NCBI GenBank assembly: GCA_047833645.1
Contig: CP181259.1
Span: 558,001 to 622,000 of the forward strand
Length of the DNA stretch: 64,000 nt
Origin: Pseudolactococcus sp041800635
GTDB taxonomy: Bacteria > Bacillota > Bacilli > Lactobacillales > Streptococcaceae
Direction of reading: 5' to 3'
The notes beneath the pieces are model-generated. The model searched no databases and was not told the DNA's origin. It saw nothing but the letters and a program-made list of their open reading frames with translations. Shown here one piece after another: positions 16,093 through 23,677 of the stretch. The position numbers were made by a program, and so were the translations under genes. The stretch's first letter is position 1; each line of letters opens with the position of its first letter.

Positions 16093-17505
16093 TTAGTAAC
16101 CCATTTTCTTAGCTTTGGCAATGACGTCTTCGATTGGCCCAACGGCACGGAAGGCATCCTCGGGTAAGTTGTCATATTGACCAGCCAGGATGTCTTTAAA
16201 GCCTTTAACCGTTTCTTCAACTGGGACATATGACCCAGGTTGACCGGTAAATTGTTCAGCCACGTTGAAGTTTTGTGACAAGAAGAATTGAATGCGACGC
16301 GCGCGACCCACAAGGGTCTTTTCTTCGTCAGACAATTCATCCATACCTAAAATGGCAATGATATCTTGCAATTCACGGTAGCGTTGAAGCACACGTTGCA
16401 CTTCTGTCGCCACTTCATAGTGTTCTTGACCAACGATTTCCGGTGTCAAGGCACGTGAACTTGATGCCAACGGATCAACGGCTGGATAAATCCCTTGTTG
16501 CGTTAATTTACGCTCAAGGTTAGTCGTTGAATCCAAATGGGCGAAAGCTGTCGCTGGCGCAGGGTCAGTATAGTCATCGGCTGGTACATAGATAGCTTGG
16601 ATAGACGTAACAGAGCCTTTTTTAGTCGAGGTAATCCGTTCTTGCAATTGACCCATTTCTGTTGCCAGGGTTGGTTGGTAACCAACGGCTGATGGCATCC
16701 GACCCAAAAGGGCAGATACTTCAGAACCGGCTTGCGTGAAACGGAAGATGTTGTCGATAAACAAGAGGACATCTTGGCCTTCAACATCACGGAAGTATTC
16801 CGCGATTGTCAAACCAGCCAAGGCAACACGCATCCGTGCACCCGGTGGCTCATTCATTTGACCAAAGACCATGGCAGTTTTCTCGATAACGCCAGATTCT
16901 TTCATTTCACCGTAAAGGTCATTCCCTTCACGTGTACGTTCACCAACACCCGTAAACACTGAAATACCACCATGTTCTTGGGCGATGTTGTGGATCAACT
17001 CTTGAATCAAAACGGTTTTACCAACACCGGCACCACCGAAAAGTCCGACTTTACCACCTTTAAGATAAGGAGCAAGCAAGTCGATCACCTTGATACCAGT
17101 CACAAGAATTTCGTTAGAGGTAGACAATTCATCAAAAGCAGGTGCTTTTTGGTGAATGGGGCTACGCTGCGCATCCTCAGGGAATGGTGTTTCCAAGTCG
17201 ATGGTGTCACCAATTACGTTAAATACGCGACCAAGGGTTTCTTTCCCGACAGGGACACTGATTGGGCGACCTGTGTCAAGGACTTCAAGGCCACGTTTCA
17301 ATCCATCAGTAGACTCCATGGCAATGGTGCGGACAACGCCGTCACCAAGCTCAAGCGCTACTTCTAGCACGATTTTAGTTTTTGTACCATCGCCGTTGTC
17401 TTTATAAACAATCAGCGCATTATTAATTTCAGGAAGATTTTCTCCACCTGCAAACTCAACGTCTACAACTGGTCCGATTACCTGTGAAATTTTACCAGAG
17501 CTCAT
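16093..17505 (-). CDS. atpD: ATP synthase beta subunit
   Basis: The catalytic F1 subunit. From the ATG at 17505 (AGGAGGT site before it) there are 470 residues starting MSSGKISQV. The P-loop GGAGVGKT lies near 154-161 and the ALLGRMPSAVGYQPTL signature near 320. The open frame runs 39 codons further upstream but has no ribosome site there. The 126 bases between atpG and atpD hold no gene. Confidence 0.97.
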   Translation of the reverse strand: MSSGKISQVIGPVVDVEFAGGENLPEINNALIVYKDNGDGTKTKIVLEVALELGDGVVRTIAMESTDGLKRGLEVLDTGRPISVPVGKETLGRVFNVIGDTIDLETPFPEDAQRSPIHQKAPAFDELSTSNEILVTGIKVIDLLAPYLKGGKVGLFGGAGVGKTVLIQELIHNIAQEHGGISVFTGVGERTREGNDLYGEMKESGVIEKTAMVFGQMNEPPGARMRVALAGLTIAEYFRDVEGQDVLLFIDNIFRFTQAGSEVSALLGRMPSAVGYQPTLATEMGQLQERITSTKKGSVTSIQAIYVPADDYTDPAPATAFAHLDSTTNLERKLTQQGIYPAVDPLASSSRALTPEIVGQEHYEVATEVQRVLQRYRELQDIIAILGMDELSDEEKTLVGRARRIQFFLSQNFNVAEQFTGQPGSYVPVEETVKGFKDILAGQYDNLPEDAFRAVGPIEDVIAKAKKMGY

Positions 17506-17631
17506 ATTACCTCCTGTTTTATTAAGATATTCAGGTGACAACTCCTCAGCACCATGACGTGAGTGCCCTAAGTCAGATCGACTAGGGATGCTTACAGTCT
17601 GGAGCAAGTTGTCAACACTCAATTTGTTTGA

Positions 17632-18507
17632 CTATTCCAAGGCACTCGCGCCGGCAACAATTTCCGTAATTTCTTGGGTAATGGCTGCTTGGCGGGCGCG
17701 GTTGTATTGGATGGTCAGATCATTGATCACATTTTTCGCATTATCTGTTGCGGCTTGCATGGCTGCCATACCTGCAGCGTGCTCAGCCGTTTTGGCATCG
17801 ATAATACTACCGTAGATCATGCTTTCCGCATATTGGGGCAAAAGTTGCTCTAATATGGTTTCACGATCAGGTTCAAGTTCAAATTCTTGACGATGCGGTG
17901 TGGCTTCATTTTCGTCTAAATCAGTGATCGGTAGCATCTTTTCGACGCGCACTTGACTGGTCAAAGAATTGACATGGTGATTGTAACAGACGTACAACTC
18001 ATCAAATAATTCATTTTGATAGAGGCTCACTGATTTATTGACAATTTTGCGCACTTCATCAAAGGTTGGCTGATCAGACAGACCACGAAGCTCATAAGAG
18101 ACATTGATATCGCGGGCTTTGAAGAAGTCTGCGCCCATGCCGCCAAGGGCAATGATGACATATTCTTCTTGCGTGTCATGATCATCTGCCAACATTTGCA
18201 TGACAGCCTTCAAAATCGTTGAATTATAGCCACCGACGAGACCTTTATCAGATGTGATGACAACGTAGCCAGTTTTTTTAACTGGTCGTTTGATCAACAT
18301 CGGATTACTTGACCCCTCAGATAATTCTGAGCCGATCAAATCAGTCGTCATCGCCCGAACTTTTTGGGCATAGACTTGAAAATTCTTAGCGTTTTGTTCA
18401 GATCTCGTCAATTTAGCAGCAGATACCATTTGCATGGCACCTGTAATCTGACTTGTTTTTTTAGTAGATGCAATTCTGACTTTGATTTCATTTAGCGAAG
18501 CTGGCAT
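17632..18507 (-). CDS. atpG: ATP synthase gamma subunit
   Basis: Gamma is the rotating central shaft. The protein of 291 residues begins with the coiled-coil SLNEIKVRIASTKKTSQITGA pattern (given in part: IASTKKTSQITGAM) and ends with the matching C-terminal helix DNAKNVINDLTIQYNRARQA with the family signature ITQEITEIVAGA. Spacing to atpA is 15 bases. Confidence 0.96.
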   Translation of the reverse strand: MPASLNEIKVRIASTKKTSQITGAMQMVSAAKLTRSEQNAKNFQVYAQKVRAMTTDLIGSELSEGSSNPMLIKRPVKKTGYVVITSDKGLVGGYNSTILKAVMQMLADDHDTQEEYVIIALGGMGADFFKARDINVSYELRGLSDQPTFDEVRKIVNKSVSLYQNELFDELYVCYNHHVNSLTSQVRVEKMLPITDLDENEATPHRQEFELEPDRETILEQLLPQYAESMIYGSIIDAKTAEHAAGMAAMQAATDNAKNVINDLTIQYNRARQAAITQEITEIVAGASALE

Positions 18508-18522
18508 TAGAGACCCCCTTCA

Positions 18523-20028
18523 TTATTTAAATGCTGATGATGATTTGAATTCTTGAATCGCTGCGTCTAATGCGTCTTCAGCTGGAAGATCTTTAGTTGT
18601 CACGATTGTGTCAAGCAAGTCTTTATGATTGGCATCAAAGAAATCAAATAATTGTGATTCAAAGGCAAGAATATCATCAACTGGCACTGTATCAAGGAAA
18701 CCATGTGTCAAAGCATAGAGAATCAAGACCTGGTATTGAACAGCAAGTGGTTCGTGCAGGGGTTGTTTCAAAACTTCCACTGTTCTACGACCACGGTTCA
18801 ATTTGGCTTGCGTTGCCGCATCCAAGTCTGAGCCAAATTGGGTAAAGGCTTCAAGTTCACGGAATGACGCTAAGTCAAGACGAAGCGTTCCGGCAACCTT
18901 TTTCATGGCCTTAATTTGTGCGCTACCCCCAACACGTGAGACAGATGAACCGGCATCAATGGCTGGACGAATACCTGAATAGAAGAGGTCATTTTCAAGG
19001 AAAATTTGACCATCGGTAATTGAGATAACGTTTGTTGCGATGTAGGCTGAGATATCCCCTGCTTGTGTTTCGATAAATGGTAGGGCAGTCATAGAACCAC
19101 CACCTAATTCATCAGAAAGTTTAGCTGCACGTTCCAAAAGGCGTGAGTGCAAGTAGAAGACATCACCCGGATAGGCTTCACGACCTGGTGGGCGGCGGAG
19201 TAAGAGTGAGAGTTCACGGTAGGCAACGGCTTGTTTTGATAAGTCATCATAAACGACCAAAACGTGTTTACCATTGTACATGAATTCCTCACCCATGGCT
19301 GCACCAGCATAAGGCGCAATATAAAGCAATGGGGATGGTTGTGAGGCAGATGCGGTTACAACGATGGTGTAATCAAGCGCACCATATTTACGGAGCGTTT
19401 CAACTTGCGTCCGGACGGTTGATTCTTTTTGACCAATCGCCACGTAGATACAGATCATGTCTTGACCTTTTTGGTTCAAGATGGCATCGATCGCAATCGT
19501 TGTTTTACCGGTTTGACGGTCACCGATAATCAACTCACGTTGACCGCGGCCGATTGGTACCAAGGCATCAATCGCTTTCAGACCTGTCTGAAGGGGTTCT
19601 GCAACACTTTTACGTTGCATGACACCCGGTGCTGCTGATTCAACCGGACGTGTTTTATCCGTTTTAATCTCACCAAGACCATCGACAGGCATTCCCAAAG
19701 GATTGACAACACGCCCAATCAGCGCATCACCAACAGGGACTTCCATGATTTTACCTGTCCGTTTAACAGTATCGCCTTCACGGATATTGCCAAATTCACC
19801 GAGAACGATAATCCCGACGTCAGTTGACTCCAAGTTTTGTGCCATACCATAAGAACCGTTTGAGAACTCAAGCAATTCACCACTCATGGCATTTTCAAGA
19901 CCATGTGCACGGGCGATCCCGTCACCGACGTATGTTACAATTCCGGTCTCAGCGACCGAAAAATCAGGTGTGAAATTTTCAATTTGTTGTTTAATCAGTG
20001 AACTGATTTCATTAGCGTTAAAAGCCAA
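18523..20028 (-). CDS. atpA: ATP synthase alpha subunit
   Basis: The regulatory F1 subunit, 501 residues, with P-loop GDRQTGKT near 170-177 and the ATP-synthase alpha/beta signature PAIDAGSSVS near 365. The start is a TTG at 20028, set by an AAGGAGG site upstream; no ATG lies nearby, so this essential subunit seems to use a non-ATG start. A 273-base gap with duplicated structured repeats separates it from atpH. Confidence 0.96.
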   Translation of the reverse strand: MAFNANEISSLIKQQIENFTPDFSVAETGIVTYVGDGIARAHGLENAMSGELLEFSNGSYGMAQNLESTDVGIIVLGEFGNIREGDTVKRTGKIMEVPVGDALIGRVVNPLGMPVDGLGEIKTDKTRPVESAAPGVMQRKSVAEPLQTGLKAIDALVPIGRGQRELIIGDRQTGKTTIAIDAILNQKGQDMICIYVAIGQKESTVRTQVETLRKYGALDYTIVVTASASQPSPLLYIAPYAGAAMGEEFMYNGKHVLVVYDDLSKQAVAYRELSLLLRRPPGREAYPGDVFYLHSRLLERAAKLSDELGGGSMTALPFIETQAGDISAYIATNVISITDGQIFLENDLFYSGIRPAIDAGSSVSRVGGSAQIKAMKKVAGTLRLDLASFRELEAFTQFGSDLDAATQAKLNRGRRTVEVLKQPLHEPLAVQYQVLILYALTHGFLDTVPVDDILAFESQLFDFFDANHKDLLDTIVTTKDLPAEDALDAAIQEFKSSSAFK

Positions 20029-20049
20029 AGATTGTCGCCTCCTTATTTT

Positions 20050-20301
20050 AACTTCAAGCTAACTTCTATATAAAATAGATGATTCGTAAGGCTACAGTAA
20101 TTAGTAGCATCCCTCAAATCCTTAATTTTATATAGAAGTTTACGACCATGTCGCACGCTTTTCCGTATCCTTTTCTTATCAGAACTTCAAGCTAACTTCT
20201 TAGGAAAATAGATGATTCGTGAACCTGCGCAAGCGCAGAGCCCCAAATCCCTAATTTTCTACAGAAGTTTGCGACTACGTCGCATCGCTTTCAGTATCAT
20301 T
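20050..20301. repeat. tandem copies of a structured intergenic element between atpA and atpH
   Basis: Copy 1 (20050-20182) and copy 2 (20183-20301) both start AACTTCAAGCTAACTTCT and contain ATAGATGATTCGT, GAAGTTT and a terminal CGAC-loop-GTCG hairpin. In copy 1 a perfect 16-bp inverted repeat joins 20061-20076 with 20125-20140; inside it GCTAC pairs with GTAGC. In copy 2 the outer stem is imperfect and the inner hairpin is CTGCGC/GCGCAG, a different sequence in the same place. No gene is present. Confidence 0.85.
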
Positions 20302-20829
20302 TTAGATAATCGATTTCGCAATTTTAGTCAATTGCGACTTAATACTGGCATCGATGATTTTGCCACGGGCGTTGATAATCACGCCGCCCAAAATACTGGT
20401 ATCGACTGTATTTTTGATGGTGACTTCATTGAGGTCAAACTTGCTTTTAATCGTTGTTTCAAGTTTGCTGAGTTGCGAATCTGTTAGCGAAATGGCACTC
20501 GTCACATCAACATCTGAAATCTTGAACAAACGATCAGCTTGATGGCGGATTTCTTTAATGATGACAGGTAACAAAGACATGCGTTGATTCTTAACCAAGA
20601 CGGTCAAGAAATTCTTAAAAATATCAGAAGACGCATGTTGCAAGCTCTCAATGACTTGATGTTTCTTGTCATCAGAATAGGTCACATCAACTAAGAAAGC
20701 TTGGAGATCCGTCGATTGAATGACTTGATCAAAAGCAGCCACTTCAGCTAAGACAGCTTCTAATTGCTGACTTTCCTGTGCGACTTCAAGCAAAGCTTTA
20801 CTATATTTTTGAGCAATAATGAGAGACAT
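20302..20829 (-). CDS. atpH: ATP synthase delta subunit
   Basis: Delta links F1 to the peripheral b-subunit stalk. It is 175 residues long, mostly helical, with the N-terminal KYSKALLEVAQ and the C-terminal signature DTSILGGVIINARGKIIDASI. It begins 2 bases after atpF ends. Confidence 0.95.
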   Translation of the reverse strand: MSLIIAQKYSKALLEVAQESQQLEAVLAEVAAFDQVIQSTDLQAFLVDVTYSDDKKHQVIESLQHASSDIFKNFLTVLVKNQRMSLLPVIIKEIRHQADRLFKISDVDVTSAISLTDSQLSKLETTIKSKFDLNEVTIKNTVDTSILGGVIINARGKIIDASIKSQLTKIAKSII

Positions 20830-20831
20830 GC

Positions 20832-21341
20832 TTATTCCCCCAATTTTTCCAAGTACTGATCGATCAAGTCTGATTGCGCTGACGCATCAAGTGTTTGACC
20901 AATCAATTTCTCAGCAATCTTGACTGAAATATCAGCAACATTGCCTTTGATCCCTGAGATGGCTTCTTTTTTAGACTGTTCAATTTCTTCATTGGCACGT
21001 TGTTTGGCACGACGTGCTTCTTCTGCAGCTTCTGCAGCAATTTTAGCTTTATTAGCTTCGGCAGTATCTTTAGCACTATTGATAATTTTAGTGGCTTCAT
21101 CACGCGAACCTGCTAATTCATTTTCACGTTGTGCCGCAAATGCTTCAGCCTGTAGCCGCGCATTTTCAGCGTTATCAATATCATCGTTGATTTTTTTAGC
21201 ACGCGCATCAAGCATTGCTGTGACCATGCCCCAAGCGTATTTTTTAATCAAGGCGAGCAAGATTAAAAAGGCACCGCTGACCACAATAATGTTGCCTAGC
21301 ATGGAACTCGGAGCAGATTCTAACAAAATAATTGGACTCAT
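20832..21341 (-). CDS. atpF: ATP synthase b subunit
   Basis: The peripheral stalk subunit: one transmembrane helix (about residues 14-34, MLGNIIVVSGAFLILLALI) followed by a long charged Ala/Glu/Lys-rich coiled coil to residue 169. Spacing to atpB is 12 bases. Confidence 0.95.
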   Translation of the reverse strand: MSPIILLESAPSSMLGNIIVVSGAFLILLALIKKYAWGMVTAMLDARAKKINDDIDNAENARLQAEAFAAQRENELAGSRDEATKIINSAKDTAEANKAKIAAEAAEEARRAKQRANEEIEQSKKEAISGIKGNVADISVKIAEKLIGQTLDASAQSDLIDQYLEKLGE

Positions 21342-21353
21342 GACTACTCCTTT

Positions 21354-22064
21354 CTACTCTTCTTTTGCGATTTTTTCATTGATATACATGGTTGATAGCA
21401 AGATGAAAACGTAAGCTTGCAGCGCCCCGATAAAGAGCGAGAACGCCGTCCAAGCCACTTCAAGCAGAATCGCAAGTGGTAAATAATATACCTCAATATT
21501 ACCAACCCGTGTAATCAAGCCGATCACAATTTCACCAGCAAAAATGTTACCAAATAAACGCAAGGCCAAACTTAGAAAATTAATAAATTCTTCCATAATG
21601 TTCATTGGTAACATGGCAGCAGGCGTTAAGAAGGCGTGTTTGATGTAGCCTTTAAAGCCGAAACGCTTAATACACGATAATGTCGCAACGAGTGACACCA
21701 TTAATGATAAAGCCAATGTCACACCAACATCTGCTGTCGGTGATTTCCAGTAAGTTAACTCATTTGACCCTTCAATTTTGGTCAACAGACCAATATTGTT
21801 GGCAACAAAGATGAACATGAAGAGAACAAAGATGAAAAGTGAGTAGCGACGTGATTCAGTCGCACCCAAGTTGTCTTTTGAAACACCATTGACAAAATCA
21901 ATGATGGCTTCCAATACATTTTGTTTGCCTTTTGGTCGTAAAGTCATCCGACGACTTGCCCAATAGACAAAGCCAAAGATAATCGCACAAGTTAAAACAG
22001 TCATGACAAGGACAGCACCATCAAAATAAACCGGTCCAATATGAAAAGACCAAGATTTTTCCAC
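21354..22064 (-). CDS. atpB: ATP synthase a subunit
   Basis: The membrane subunit forming the proton half-channels, 236 residues with five or six transmembrane helices. The essential arginine lies in the LSLALRLFGNIFAGE segment (near residue 170) and the second channel motif near LEVAWTAFSLFIGALQAYVF. The start is a GTG at 22064 with an AAGGAAGTGAG site. A structured repeat lies between it and atpE. Confidence 0.95.
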   Translation of the reverse strand: MEKSWSFHIGPVYFDGAVLVMTVLTCAIIFGFVYWASRRMTLRPKGKQNVLEAIIDFVNGVSKDNLGATESRRYSLFIFVLFMFIFVANNIGLLTKIEGSNELTYWKSPTADVGVTLALSLMVSLVATLSCIKRFGFKGYIKHAFLTPAAMLPMNIMEEFINFLSLALRLFGNIFAGEIVIGLITRVGNIEVYYLPLAILLEVAWTAFSLFIGALQAYVFILLSTMYINEKIAKEE

Positions 22065-22080
22065 GAATACTCACTTCCTT

Positions 22081-22179
22081 TCTGCGATTTCACTTCGTGA
22101 AATCTTGAAACTTGACCTCCGCTGGCGCTTCGTCGAAGCGGGGTCATTCGTGAACTAACGTCCACTCATAGGCTTTCTA
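22081..22179. repeat. structured intergenic element between atpE and atpB (same family as 23451-23642)
   Basis: The element begins with a perfect stem GATTTCAC-TTC-GTGAAATC and has a second stem formed by GACCTCCGCT and AGCGGGGTC. Its sequence, including CTTGAAACTTGAC and GGGTCATTCG, recurs twice upstream of estA. It holds no gene; the rest of the 198-base gap shows nothing else. Confidence 0.8.
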
Positions 22180-22262
22180 ATATATACACATCTCCAACTA
22201 TTTAAAGTAAGAAATTACTTTACTTAATAGTCTTGCTGACGGTGTATAAACTGAGAACCGTC

Positions 22263-22463
22263 TTATTTCAAGACGAATGTCATAGCAAGTGTGATAAAGA
22301 ATGTGCCTTCAATAAATGCGATACCGACAAACATCAATCCACGCAATTTGCCTTCAAGTTCTGGTTGGCGTGATACGGCGTTCAAAATACTGCTAACGAT
22401 GAGACCTTCACCGATACCTGCACCGAGTGCTGCAATCCCTAAAGCGAGAATTCCTAATGACAT
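22263..22463 (-). CDS. atpE: ATP synthase c subunit
   Basis: The proton-carrying ring subunit: a 66-residue two-helix hairpin with a glycine-rich first helix (ALGIAALGAGIGEG), the polar loop SRQPE and the proton-binding glutamate E52 in FIEGTFF. At 66 residues it is a few residues shorter than most c subunits, as in streptococci and lactococci. It is the first gene of the operon; a GGAGG site precedes it. Confidence 0.96.
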   Translation of the reverse strand: MSLGILALGIAALGAGIGEGLIVSSILNAVSRQPELEGKLRGLMFVGIAFIEGTFFITLAMTFVLK

Positions 22464-22532
22464 GAGTATGTCCTCCTTAAATTTGGATAATTTTTTTTGT
22501 AAGAGTCTCTTACGTTTTTACTTAACAGTAAA

Positions 22533-22561
22533 ATTCTAGTCCTATTTTGCTGAAATGTCAA
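22533..22561 (-). promoter_or_regulatory. promoter of the ATP synthase operon
   Basis: On the minus strand: -35 TTGACA, 17-base spacer, -10 TAGAAT, about 70 bases upstream of atpE. Confidence 0.85.
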
Positions 22562-22562
22562 A

Positions 22563-22589
22563 CAAAAAATCAGTCTATAGACTGATTTT
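22563..22589 (-). terminator. terminator of estA
   Basis: The stem AAATCAGTC-TATA-GACTGATTT followed by T on the minus strand lies just after estA and directly before the atp operon promoter. Confidence 0.8.
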
Positions 22590-22617
22590 CTGAAAAAAAA
22601 CGAAAAAGTTTTCATTT

Positions 22618-23412
22618 TTAAGATAAACGCTCTTCTTGATTATACTTTATAGGAAGAAATTCAAGCACACGATCCATCATTTTTGTCCAATAATACCACT
22701 CATGTGTCCCGTCCGCCGTTTCATAAATAACGTCAAAGTCCTTATCCTTCAAGTCTTGAATCGCAAAATTATTAGCAAGATAGAGAAAATCTTGGTGACC
22801 ACACCAAGCGTAAAGTTTGGGTTTGTCTGCTCCAAATTTGTTTGTAAAATCTGACGCCAGTTTTTGGACAGAATTCACCGATTCGTCAAACTTGTCTAAA
22901 TCACCAAAAACACCCTGCCAATAATCTAAATTCCCAATTTCTTCTTTGGCGACACCTTCAAAAGAAATCGCCCCCGACAAACTCGCCGCATAAGAAAACT
23001 TGTTAGACGCCAATGCGATTTTGAAAGCACCATAACCACCCATCGATAGGCCGGCAATAAAGTTCTTCTCACGCTTATTAGATAGATTTGGTAGGAAATT
23101 TTGCAAGACTTGTGGCAACTCCTCGACAATGGCATCATAATATCTAGCCCCGTAAGTCGTATTGGTATACCAAGCCAAATCCGTTGCTGGCATCACAACT
23201 GCGAGATTCGTGCTTCTGACCAAACGCTCGATGCCAGACCGATTGAGCCAAGAGTCCTGATTCCCTGACATACCATGCAGCAAATAGAGAACTGGGATGT
23301 CAGTTGTCGGGACATCCTTATCTGGGTTCTTACGTGTATCAGGATATAACACGTTGACCGTGCGCACCATGCCAAGTATTTCTGAATAATAGTCAATTTT
23401 TAAAAGTGCCAT
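22618..23412 (-). CDS. estA: tributyrin esterase EstA
   Basis: A serine esterase of the S-formylglutathione hydrolase/esterase D type, known in lactococci as the tributyrin esterase that hydrolyses short-chain acyl esters and contributes to flavour chemistry. The 264 residues show an alpha/beta-hydrolase fold: LLHGMSGNQDSW oxyanion region near 45, nucleophile serine in GLSMGGYG near 124, and the catalytic histidine in GTHEWYYW near 238. It has no signal peptide. The ATG lacks a nearby ribosome site; see the hairpin upstream. Confidence 0.92.
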   Translation of the reverse strand: MALLKIDYYSEILGMVRTVNVLYPDTRKNPDKDVPTTDIPVLYLLHGMSGNQDSWLNRSGIERLVRSTNLAVVMPATDLAWYTNTTYGARYYDAIVEELPQVLQNFLPNLSNKREKNFIAGLSMGGYGAFKIALASNKFSYAASLSGAISFEGVAKEEIGNLDYWQGVFGDLDKFDESVNSVQKLASDFTNKFGADKPKLYAWCGHQDFLYLANNFAIQDLKDKDFDVIYETADGTHEWYYWTKMMDRVLEFLPIKYNQEERLS

Positions 23413-23421
23413 AATATGAGT

Positions 23422-23444
23422 TTGTACGTCAATCAGACGTACAA
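23422..23444 (-). promoter_or_regulatory. hairpin between ribosome site and start codon of estA
   Basis: The arms TTGTACGTC and GACGTACAA form a 9-bp stem that lies between an AAAGGA ribosome site and the estA ATG. Folding of the stem would bring the two into normal spacing, so it may gate or enable translation. Confidence 0.5.
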
Positions 23445-23450
23445 TTCCTT

Positions 23451-23642
23451 TCTACGCTTTCATTTCATGAAAGCTTGAAACTTGACATCCGCTTGCGCTC
23501 CTGCCAAGCTGGGTCATTCGCGACCTCCGTCCGCTCAAAGTCTTTCTACGATTTCTCTTCGTGAAAGCTTGAAACTTGACATCCGCTTGCGCTCCTGCCA
23601 AGCAGGGTCATTCGCGACCTACGTCCGCTCAAAGTCTTTCTA
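23451..23642. repeat. two tandem copies of the atpE/atpB-type structured element upstream of estA
   Basis: Copies at 23451-23544 and 23545-23642 share AAGCTTGAAACTTGACATCC, GCTTGCGCTCCTGCCAAGC and AAAGTCTTTCTA. The first carries a perfect GCTTTCAT-TTC-ATGAAAGC stem, in which two base pairs differ from the 22081 copy with both partners changed. No gene is present in this 265-base gap. Confidence 0.85.
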
Positions 23643-23677
23643 AACATACTTTTTTCACGAGTATTGTCTCTATTTTA

